A DNA stretch of 5,005 bases from UBA9300 sp964577305. GTDB lineage: Bacteria > Bacteroidota > Bacteroidia > Bacteroidales > VadinHA17. The translations under genes and the position numbers were made by a program. Position 1 is the stretch's first letter. Every line of letters starts with the position of its first letter. The stretch is from positions 1 to 5,005 of the forward strand of contig CAZNYS010000129.1 of assembly GCA_964577305.1 (NCBI GenBank). The letters are read 5' to 3'. Positions 1-5,005 of the stretch are shown here, one piece after another. Below the pieces are notes generated by a model. That model was not told the origin of the DNA, did no database searches, and worked only from the letters and a program-made list of their open reading frames with translations.

Positions 1-17
1 TTTGCGTGCTTCATTAA

Positions 18-28
18 TTCAAAGAACA
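18..28 (-). promoter_or_regulatory. boxA-like antitermination site of an rRNA leader
   Basis: The minus strand reads TGTTCTTTGAA (28-18), the same as the Bacillus subtilis rRNA boxA (TGTTCTTTGAA) and close to the GTTCTTTGA string that precedes 16S genes in Bacteroidetes. boxA RNA is bound by NusB/NusE for rRNA antitermination. Together with tandem promoters and a structured, gene-free leader, it suggests that a 16S rRNA gene begins shortly beyond position 1. The rRNA itself is not in the window. Confidence 0.6.
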
Positions 29-39
29 CTTTCTGAAAT

Positions 40-60
40 ATGAGTTATGAGTTATTAATT
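40..60. repeat. 7-bp tandem repeat in the leader
   Basis: atgagtt occurs twice in tandem (40-46, 47-53), followed by the diverged copy attaatt (54-60). It lies inside the presumed untranslated leader, upstream of the boxA-like site. Its role is unknown and it may be neutral. Confidence 0.55.
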
Positions 61-104
61 ATTATTCCTGATACCCCTGCTACCACATCTCACCTCTCAG
101 AAAC

Positions 105-129
105 CCGCCCTCGCCATTGGCTTCGGCGG
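105..129 (-). repeat. Nested leader hairpin
   Basis: ccgcc (105-109) pairs with ggcgg (125-129), and inside it gcc (113-115) pairs with ggc (119-121), leaving a 3x3 internal loop and a 3-base loop. It is the most GC-rich patch of this AT-rich region, as expected for a structured rRNA leader. No poly-U follows on the minus strand. Confidence 0.5.
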
Positions 130-178
130 ATAATATATCTTTCAAAAAACTTCTGTCTTGTCTGAATCACCTTTTTAC

Positions 179-193
179 CCGGATTTAATCCGG
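179..193 (-). repeat. Hairpin at the 5' end of the P2 transcript
   Basis: ccggatt (179-185) and aatccgg (187-193) are a perfect inverted repeat around a single t. As RNA it would fold a few bases after the P2 start, losing the innermost pairs to the loop. No T-run follows on the minus strand, so it is not a terminator; 5' end protection or a leader element is more likely. Confidence 0.55.
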
Positions 194-204
194 TGGAGGG
201 GCGA

Positions 205-237
205 CAAAGATACAACTTTTTTCTGTCTTTTACCAAA
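205..237 (-). promoter_or_regulatory. Strong Bacteroidetes-type promoter P2
   Basis: On the minus strand, TATCTTTG (212-205) is an exact -7 element (TAnnTTTG), and TTTG (237-234) is the -33 element with a 21-bp spacer, within the usual range for Bacteroides promoters. The spacer contains an A-run. Transcription would begin near 198 (context TCGCCCC) and run off the left edge. No coding start lies between here and position 1, so it should drive a long untranslated leader. Confidence 0.7.
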
Positions 238-252
238 AATCTTCTGAACGTT

Positions 253-265
253 CGCTTTTAAAGCG
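253..265. repeat. Short perfect inverted repeat between P1 and P2
   Basis: The arms cgcttt (253-258) and aaagcg (260-265) flank a single central t. It sits where P1 transcription would start, so it could be an operator or simply a 5' hairpin. No regulator can be named. Confidence 0.5.
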
Positions 266-269
266 GCTG

Positions 270-299
270 CAAAAATAGATATCTTTTTCGATTCCCAAA
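270..299 (-). promoter_or_regulatory. Candidate upstream promoter P1 of rRNA-type operon
   Basis: On the minus strand, TATTTTTG (277-270) matches the Bacteroidetes -7 element TAnnTTTG exactly. A TTTG (299-296) lies 18 bp upstream, slightly closer than usual; another TTTG at 304-301 is 23 bp away. Initiation would fall near 263, inside the inverted repeat at 253-265. It points the same way as the better-spaced promoter 65 bp downstream, so the two look like tandem P1/P2 promoters. Confidence 0.5.
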
Positions 300-349
300 A
301 CAAATGTTGAAAATATATTCCTAAATCTTCAGGCAACAGAAAGGAGGAG

Positions 350-381
350 GAAGTATGGAAGTGTTGAAGTGTTGATTCATT
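350..381. repeat. 8-bp tandem repeat (gaagtgtt)
   Basis: gaagtgtt occurs twice in perfect tandem (358-365, 366-373), flanked by degenerate copies gaagtatg (350-357) and gattcatt (374-381). On the minus strand this reads as repeated AACACTTC, a motif often seen between Bacteroidetes genes. It begins within the stop region of the small lipoprotein gene. Confidence 0.7.
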
Positions 382-546
382 CTATGTTTGGTTTAGCATT
401 GCCTCCCTTGGAGAAGTTTTGATGAACATGCATTCATATTGTTCCTTACTCTCCCTGTTATATTCAAGTTCTCCAATTGGTTCTTTACTAACATTACATG
501 AATACAACAAAACCAGAATCAAAGGGATTATTCTTAATCTATTCAT
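382..546 (-). CDS. Small lipoprotein (54 aa), unrecognised
   Basis: The ORF starts at ATG 546 and ends at TAG 384-382. Residues 1-17 read MNRLRIIPLILVLLYSC: two arginines, an uninterrupted hydrophobic core and an ideal lipobox LLYSC with Cys17, strong evidence that the start was once translated and exported. The mature part is only 37 residues, hydrophilic and charged (NVSKEPIGELEYNRESKEQY, ending REAMLNQT), with one further Cys at residue 39. No family is recognised. It may be a true small lipoprotein, or the surviving N-terminus of a larger propeller-type lipoprotein lost by deletion; the rRNA-type promoters begin about 80 bp beyond its stop, leaving no room for the rest. Its first codons (ATG AAT AGA) match those of the upstream propeller gene (TTG AAT AGA), probably by chance. 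Confidence 0.6.
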   Translation of the reverse strand: MNRLRIIPLILVLLYSCNVSKEPIGELEYNRESKEQYECMFIKTSPREAMLNQT

Positions 547-856
547 CCTATTAATAACAATTTATGTATAGCATTGTGCAGATCTTCTCATAAATCGAAG
601 TATATCCGGAACTACACAATATACTAAATTTCCTGATTGCTGGAAATCCAAAAATCTATTTTCTTAATAAATCTATTCTTATAATATTAAACCCGGTGAT
701 CCAAATAATCCAGATTTCATTCTATTGAGGATCATGCCTGTATGGAAATGGATTTCTCAATAGTTTGCGGGGAATTTATATTTGATTCACTAATTCTGCA
801 GCCAATGTAATTTGCTTCATTTACTCGCATATTTATTTGATAATAAACATCCCACC
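547..856. other. Intergenic region between lipoprotein genes
   Basis: About 310 bp of AT-rich sequence with no convincing gene on either strand. The longest minus-strand reading I noticed is 32 codons (830-732, starting MRVNEANYIGCRIS); it has no signal peptide or recognisable motif and I do not call it. I found no exact TAnnTTTG promoter match and no strong terminator hairpin. A promoter for the small lipoprotein at 546 would be expected here but is not evident. Confidence 0.5.
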
Positions 857-888
857 GAATTAACGAATTAACAAATTAACGAAATAAT
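857..888. repeat. 8-bp tandem repeat, four units
   Basis: The units are gaattaac (857-864), gaattaac (865-872), aaattaac (873-880) and gaaataat (881-888): two perfect, one with one mismatch, one degenerate. It lies directly after the stop codon of the propeller lipoprotein gene. No hairpin or T-run suggests a terminator. Such short AT-rich tandem units are frequent between genes in Bacteroidetes. Confidence 0.8.
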
Positions 889-889
889 A

Positions 890-2068
890 CTAATGACCTG
901 TACCCGATATATGATCACTAAATAAGTATCTTATAATTACCGGATTATCATCTTCTTTAATTTTGTATAATATTCCCTTGTCTCTCCTATTTAAGAGCAA
1001 TGTGTCAATAAAAAATGATGTCTGATGAGCATCCGAAATATAGTACATGCTTTCATTATCTGTCAGCACGGGAGGCAGTAACAGGTATGGCTTTCCAAAT
1101 TGGCTGTGAGTTACACTTACATCACCGGAATGCTTATTATATTTCATTGAATACATCATTTCATTATGGTAGAAAAAAGCAAATATATAGTTGTCATTTT
1201 CATTTTTATCCACTACGAAGCAGTACTTGTCTGAATTATCAGTCATGAATCCGGTCCCGGGATGGCCTTTGAGATCCTCCGGGTTAAAATTGTACCTGCC
1301 AAAATCCAGTTCGTACTTCTTAACCAACTCCATCAGTCCGGTATCCATCCTGAAAACGTCGTTTGCCGTGTAACTGTATGTAAAATAATATTCATTATTA
1401 TAAAAATAGAAAGCTTGAGAATTTACAGATACAACGTCAGCATCACGGATCACCAGCCCCGAATCAAATGAATTACTCTGTATTTCTCCTTTCAGTAATG
1501 AATAAAGGATGAATGTTTTACCATCATATGAACCGGGTCCTGCATAAAACAAGTAAAGGTCCTTTTTCAGTATCCTGAAAGTTTTGAGCGGCAGTATCTC
1601 CCCTGGAAGATTTATAAATCTGATGAATATAAAATCGCGACTGTAAAAGCTTATTCGGGAGAAAGGTTCAAGTATTTCAATATTACCGGTGAACCGGTTT
1701 ATTTCAAAGTCGATTATTCCTTTATACTCTTTAGGACCAGATCCCTGATGACCGGCAGTGTTGTAGAGAAATTTCCCATTCATATCAAAGACTTTCAGGC
1801 AGGTACTCTGCCGGTCGAGAATATAAAACCTTCCATTGTGAAGTATCACTTTATCACAATTGTGTAATACAGACTCCTTATTTGTTTCCAGAAGGATAAT
1901 TTCTATATTTTGAAACCATTTTGAAGGTGAGTACGGCTCACTATCTTTAAGGTCAACACCTATTTTAGTGAAATCAGATGTGTCTTTGGCCTTATCACAT
2001 CCAATAGCAGACAACAGAAGGATAACTATAATTAAAATATATTGCAGATTTGTGTTTACTCTATTCAA
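890..2068 (-). CDS. 6-bladed beta-propeller lipoprotein
   Basis: This 392-residue protein has a lipoprotein signal peptide at residues 1-24 (hydrophobic YILIIVILLLS, then SAIGC with Cys24), so it is exported and lipid-anchored. The rest is repeated four-stranded blades of the 6-bladed beta-propeller family common in Bacteroidetes (the DUF5128/DUF4934 type). Features include the first-blade phrase IEIILLETN (55-63), then FYILDRQ and LKVFDMNGKFLYNTAG, then GSGPKEY (109-115) followed by IIDFEIN. The usual C-terminal phrase DDNPVIIRY comes near the end. Length is normal for the family and no break is seen. The start is TTG: no ATG or GTG lies between the upstream in-frame stop (2098-2096) and the hydrophobic core, and starting later would destroy the signal peptide. 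These propellers are thought to bind ligands or proteins at the envelope; no specific role is established. It follows the TlpA-like gene on the same strand and is probably co-transcribed with it. Confidence 0.9.
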   Translation of the reverse strand: MNRVNTNLQYILIIVILLLSAIGCDKAKDTSDFTKIGVDLKDSEPYSPSKWFQNIEIILLETNKESVLHNCDKVILHNGRFYILDRQSTCLKVFDMNGKFLYNTAGHQGSGPKEYKGIIDFEINRFTGNIEILEPFSRISFYSRDFIFIRFINLPGEILPLKTFRILKKDLYLFYAGPGSYDGKTFILYSLLKGEIQSNSFDSGLVIRDADVVSVNSQAFYFYNNEYYFTYSYTANDVFRMDTGLMELVKKYELDFGRYNFNPEDLKGHPGTGFMTDNSDKYCFVVDKNENDNYIFAFFYHNEMMYSMKYNKHSGDVSVTHSQFGKPYLLLPPVLTDNESMYYISDAHQTSFFIDTLLLNRRDKGILYKIKEDDNPVIIRYLFSDHISGTGH

Positions 2069-2155
2069 GATGATACTTTTTAAACCGGGAATTAATTATC
2101 CCTCCAATGAAATACTCGATTTGAAACTGGTTTATAACTGAATATATTTCTCTTC

Positions 2156-2260
2156 CTACTCGGATTGGTTGGAATTTGAATAATCCAAAGACTTATATTC
2201 TTGCTGAGTATAAGCAGATATTGAAACAGATATTAATAATATAGTCAGTATCTCCTTCAT
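2156..2260 (-). CDS. Small secreted peptide ORF (34 aa), possibly frameshifted
   Basis: The ORF starts at ATG 2260, 25 bp after the stop of the TlpA-like gene, and ends at TAG 2158-2156. It begins MKEILTILLISVSISAYTQ, a good type I signal peptide: a charged start, a hydrophobic core, then a small-residue cleavage region around SAYTQ. Only about 15 residues (ending SNSNQSE) would remain after cleavage. No family is recognised. From 2192 the +2 frame is open to a TAG at 2063-2061, giving segments such as QPIRVGREIYSV and YFIGGIINSRFKKY, and that stop overlaps the TTG start of the next gene. A single frameshift between about 2192 and 2158 would therefore give a protein of roughly 70 residues filling the whole gap. 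It could be a real short peptide, a broken small gene, or chance. Its position resembles that of NVEALA peptides in Bacteroides clusters, but the motif is absent. Confidence 0.45.
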   Translation of the reverse strand: MKEILTILLISVSISAYTQQEYKSLDYSNSNQSE

Positions 2261-2285
2261 CTATAATAATATCTTTAGTTTTCAT

Positions 2286-3806
2286 TTATAATAATTGATC
2301 TATCAATTTTATCAATGTTTCTTCCTGTCTTGGTCTTGGGGCATCCCCGTCAACCACATTCCCGTTTTTATCGATCAGCAGATAATGCGGAATACCTGTG
2401 AACCTGAACCTCTCAGCCAATACTTTAAATTGATCATCAGTAAGCAGATAATGGTTGCCTTGTATCTGTTCCTCAGCTATAGTGATTTTCCATGATTGCT
2501 CAGTGCATCTGTTTGCCAGGTAAACAAACCTGACATTCTTACCCTCATATTTTTCCCGGACTTTTTGGGAATAAGGCATTTCCATCATACACGGACCGCA
2601 CCAGGGTGCCCAAAAATCTATATAAACTACATTGTTTTTGTGTTTAATCAATATGGAATCCAGGATTGGTTGAATTATCTCTTCAGGTATTTTACTTAAG
2701 CTGGTATTATCCGAGAAATGAGGGTTTTCAGCAATAACTTTTGATTTCCTGTACTTTGACTGCAGTATATCATTCAGTGCCTTCTCTTTTATAGGCGCTG
2801 AGGGGCTGACTTCCTCATAAACATCAAGTTCGCCTTGTTTCAGGATAGTATAATACAGGTTTGAAAGTATCATATCCTGTGAGAACTGTGGAGTGTTACT
2901 CATAACATGTCTTATTACCATCTTATAGAGGCCGGCTTTATCTCCTTTCCTTGATAATTCAGTTCTTATTTCAGTTGAATCTTTAGGAAAGGAATCATCA
3001 AACAGGTACATGCCAAATTCATTAATAAAGCTATAATAGCTGGTTGTAACAACGGCATCTCTGTTCTCAGTTGCAGACTCATTCAGGAATGAAAAGTAAT
3101 CATGGGGTATGGAAAGACTAAAAGAATCACGATTAATCCTGTTTCTCATGGGATGCATCCATCTATATCTCATTAAGTCATCAAGGGCATCATATTCTAT
3201 TTTTAAATATACCCATTCCCGAAACTCCTTACAGGTTTTTTGCCTGAGGTTAAAGATTTCCGTTCTTTTGAGATATTCAACAGTCCGTTTATCTATATAT
3301 TCTTTGTATTGCCCGGGTGTACTTTCTCTCAATATCTTGTCTTCAGAAGAATAATCATATAATGAATCAGAATAGAACTTATTATAGGCAATCATATCTT
3401 CATTCATTTTGGAAGCGGTTCCCGCGACTTTGATTAAATCATACCTATTGAGATTCAACTCCCGTGAATGCGAAAAGCTACTGTCAACATCCAGGTATAT
3501 GCTATCACCCGGAGCGACAAAAAGCGACACCAGAGTTCCGTAATAAAACATAAAATCCTGTGGATATGGTCTGTCAGTTATATGTTTAAACTCGCCATTT
3601 TCATTGATCTGGCTTATTTCAACTTTCTGACCTTCTAAAATATCATTGAATATTATTTCAACAAGTTTATCATCAGAATCACTGTTATAGCCATTGATCT
3701 TTCCTGCAATAATGATCCTGTCATTTTCTTGTTCTTCAACTTTTGAGCAACTATTTGTTAAAGATAAAATGATAAAGGCGAAAATACATAAGTTGGTGGT
3801 TTTCAT
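2286..3806 (-). CDS. TlpA-like thioredoxin-fold lipoprotein with N-terminal extension
   Basis: This 506-residue protein starts at ATG 3806. Residues 1-20 form a lipoprotein signal peptide (hydrophobic LCIFAFIILSL, then lipobox LTNSC with Cys20), so the mature protein should be membrane-anchored and face the periplasm or cell surface. Residues about 30-115 are a beta-rich stretch like the DUF4369-type N-terminal domain common in Bacteroidetes TlpA proteins (IIIAGKINGY, VAPGDSIYLDVD). Residues about 130-375 are mainly helical and not recognised. Residues about 380-506 are a TlpA/ResA-type thioredoxin domain: the strand VVYIDFWAPW, catalytic CGPC at 403-406, and the cis-proline loop TGIPHYLLID (Pro473). 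The family reduces or exchanges disulfides in exported proteins; the substrate here is unknown. A micro-ORF begins 25 bp downstream and a propeller lipoprotein follows, so co-transcription is likely. The protein is complete with no visible defect. The thioredoxin call is firm; the N-terminal domain name is tentative. Confidence 0.93.
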   Translation of the reverse strand: MKTTNLCIFAFIILSLTNSCSKVEEQENDRIIIAGKINGYNSDSDDKLVEIIFNDILEGQKVEISQINENGEFKHITDRPYPQDFMFYYGTLVSLFVAPGDSIYLDVDSSFSHSRELNLNRYDLIKVAGTASKMNEDMIAYNKFYSDSLYDYSSEDKILRESTPGQYKEYIDKRTVEYLKRTEIFNLRQKTCKEFREWVYLKIEYDALDDLMRYRWMHPMRNRINRDSFSLSIPHDYFSFLNESATENRDAVVTTSYYSFINEFGMYLFDDSFPKDSTEIRTELSRKGDKAGLYKMVIRHVMSNTPQFSQDMILSNLYYTILKQGELDVYEEVSPSAPIKEKALNDILQSKYRKSKVIAENPHFSDNTSLSKIPEEIIQPILDSILIKHKNNVVYIDFWAPWCGPCMMEMPYSQKVREKYEGKNVRFVYLANRCTEQSWKITIAEEQIQGNHYLLTDDQFKVLAERFRFTGIPHYLLIDKNGNVVDGDAPRPRQEETLIKLIDQLL

Positions 3807-4236
3807 GTTAGTAGTATATTATTGGTTTGGCTTTTGCATATCTTATAAGGTTAATCAAAATCAAGTTCGCCGGATAGTTTAATGAGATAGTGTCAGTTTT
3901 TTTTATATTCAGGATTTGTTTTTGCAGTAATAATCAACAACATAAGAAAAAATACGGAAATTCAAGCAACCTTGCCTGATATTATCAACAAAATTTCTTG
4001 CCGCAGAGGCACACAGATTATTACGGTCATACTGTGTCAGTGACTTACATCAATGTAAAAGCAGCTGATCCTGCCGATCCGTTTTTCTGATTCACTCATG
4101 ATATTTTTTCATGTAAAACTAACCTGATTAATACTCTTTTATAATGGTTCCTCTACGGCATTTATATGACAATTATGCCATTTTTTGTAAATGAGGATAA
4201 AATCATAATAATAGTGGCGATTATTAATATTTTTAA
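3807..4236. other. Gene-poor 430-bp intergenic region
   Basis: All three minus-strand frames are broken by frequent stops, and no ORF here has a signal peptide or recognisable motif. The promoter of the TlpA-like gene may lie here, but I found no site on the minus strand matching TAnnTTTG; the nearest is a one-mismatch site. The segment at 3998-4017 (ttgccgcagaggcacacaga) resembles a GC-richer dispersed intergenic repeat seen in many environmental bacterial genomes, recalled from memory and not checked. It could also hold the eroded remainder of the propeller gene to its right, though I could not read any. Confidence 0.5.
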
Positions 4237-4956
4237 TCATGGCAGTTTTATTCTGACAATATTGACATAATCACCGGGTTGGGTACCGGACACAATCCAG
4301 TATATTGTTTTTGAGTTTTAAATTATTTCACCATAATAGGCCTGCCATCTGTATTCAGGTTCCATTTTAAAATTAGGCATATAGTCTATCCATTCTTTCT
4401 TTTTTGTTTCCCTGTCATATATAAAAAACATTCCATCTGTGGTACCAATGTTAATATCATGTCCTGCAATTTTACTCTCTGTTAATTTATTTAACATGTC
4501 ACATTCAAACAAATTTACATCCTGATCTTTGGTTGTAATACTTTCAGACAGTTCTTCATTGTTACCTGTTTTATTAAAATTTATACCTTTTATCTTTCGT
4601 AAATTCAGATCATAGAATTCATGGATACTGTCATTTATATTTGTTGTGGTATTTGTCCTGAAAGGGAAGGGCATATAAAAGTCATACGGACCTCTTCCCT
4701 TAAGTCCGAATTTTCCCCTGAATTCCAGGCTGTGCTTATCATAAACATGAAAGAAATATTCATCGCAGGCAGCGATTAAGACGAGGTATGAATCATAAAT
4801 AAAGGCCGATTTATAACAACCGTCCCATATCGAGGTTGTGTCAACGACTTCTAAATCCTTGCTGGTCACAAGGGGAGTGATCTCTGTTGTAGAAGTGGAA
4901 CATGAAATTAAACTCCAGAAAAAGAGTTAGATGAGAATTTGTATGTATTTTTTCAT
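4237..4956 (-). pseudogene. Decayed TolB-like / 6-bladed beta-propeller lipoprotein
   Basis: Read from the ATG at 4956, the frame begins MKKYIQILI, meets TAA at 4929-4927, then continues in the same frame LFFWSLISC with a lipobox Cys at codon 19. Without the TAA this is a normal lipoprotein signal peptide; TTA to TAA would be a one-base change. The body then runs open to a second TAA at 4320-4318 (codon 213). It contains two beta-propeller-like blades and the phrase GLKGRGPYDFY (codons 84-94), resembling the GxxGxGPxEF turn of TolB-like propeller lipoproteins. Family members are usually about 340-390 residues, so roughly 150 are missing. After the second TAA the same frame stays open for 26 codons (ending VNIVRIKLP) to a TGA at 4239-4237. 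The only later start is a GTG at 4869 (183 residues), which would lack any export signal. I infer a pseudogene with an internal deletion. Sequencing error or suppression of TAA are alternatives. Confidence 0.72.
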
Positions 4957-5005
4957 GTCTTTAAGAGTTGAAAGTCTGTGATTATGTTTTATGCAATATA
5001 TCATT

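Noticed and set aside
732..830. Minus-strand 32-codon ORF starting MRVNEANYIGC
   Set aside because: Short, no signal peptide, no motif, and no operon spacing to either neighbour; expected by chance.
1015..1471. Plus-strand open frames at 1015-1248, 1191-1373 and 1262-1471
   Set aside because: They lie fully antisense to the propeller lipoprotein gene, overlap each other and show no domain or signal features; they are shadows of its codon pattern.
2196..2285. Minus-strand 30-codon ORF starting MKTKDIII directly after the TlpA-like stop
   Set aside because: It overlaps the more protein-like signal-peptide ORF at 2260 in another frame and lacks any features of its own.
2295..3882. Plus-strand open frames at 2295-2495, 2496-2699, 3109-3354 and 3694-3882
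   Set aside because: All are antisense to the well-supported TlpA-like gene or its upstream edge, with unnatural composition and no motif.
4157..4187. Possible terminator hairpin (ggcat/atgcc then a T-run) on the plus strand
   Set aside because: Only a 5-bp stem with a 13-base loop, and no plus-strand gene lies upstream to be terminated; on the minus strand no T-run follows.
4139..4240. Minus-strand 33-codon ORF starting MIKNINNRHYYY whose ATG overlaps the TGA of the decayed gene
   Set aside because: The ATGA overlap is suggestive, but composition is that of AT-rich non-coding DNA and no signal or domain is visible.
4318..4869. A 183-residue functional protein starting at GTG 4869
   Set aside because: It would begin after the lipobox and lack export, while the sequence just upstream in the same frame encodes a signal peptide; the GTG is better read as an internal Val codon.
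1..5005. CRISPR arrays, tRNA genes, transposases or phage genes
   Set aside because: No spaced direct repeats of CRISPR size, no cloverleaf-like sequence and no mobile-element protein were seen on either strand.

Overview
The window looks like chromosomal DNA of a Bacteroidetes bacterium, probably of the order Bacteroidales or a relative. It is AT-rich. The lipoprotein families present (6-bladed beta-propeller with a GxGPxEY signature, and a TlpA-like thioredoxin lipoprotein with a long N-terminal extension) are typical of that phylum. Promoter-like sites match the Bacteroidetes form TAnnTTTG / TTTG, and ribosome-binding sites are not of the AGGAGG type. Every gene I can support lies on the minus strand, so transcription runs from the right edge to the left edge.

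In transcription order: (1) 4956-4237 is a decayed lipoprotein gene of the TolB-like / 6-bladed propeller type. Its signal peptide carries an in-frame TAA, its body stops after about half a propeller, and a short in-frame tail follows the second stop. (2) 4236-3807 is about 430 bp without a convincing gene. (3) 3806-2286 encodes a 506-residue lipoprotein with a C-terminal TlpA/ResA-like thioredoxin domain (WCGPC). (4) 2260-2061 holds a small secreted-peptide ORF, 34 residues as read. An adjoining open frame ends inside the start of the next gene, which suggests either a separate micro-ORF or a frameshifted small gene. (5) 2068-890 encodes a 392-residue 6-bladed propeller lipoprotein with a TTG start. 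(6) 889-547 is mostly non-coding and has a small 8-bp tandem repeat. (7) 546-382 encodes a 54-residue lipoprotein with a textbook signal peptide and lipobox. (8) 304-1 has tandem Bacteroidetes-type promoters, inverted repeats and a boxA-like element (TGTTCTTTGAA), which together read as the promoter and leader of a ribosomal RNA operon whose 16S gene would start just outside the left edge.

Genes 3-5 are probably one transcription unit: their gaps are short or overlapping, they share a strand, and all are exported. Propeller lipoproteins, TlpA-like lipoproteins and tiny secreted peptides are known to occur together in gut Bacteroidales (the NVEALA-peptide neighbourhoods), but no NVEALA motif is visible here and the function of such clusters is not established. 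The most notable points are the double in-frame stops in the right-hand lipoprotein gene, the two small exported peptides, and the placement of this lipoprotein cluster directly upstream of a likely rRNA operon.
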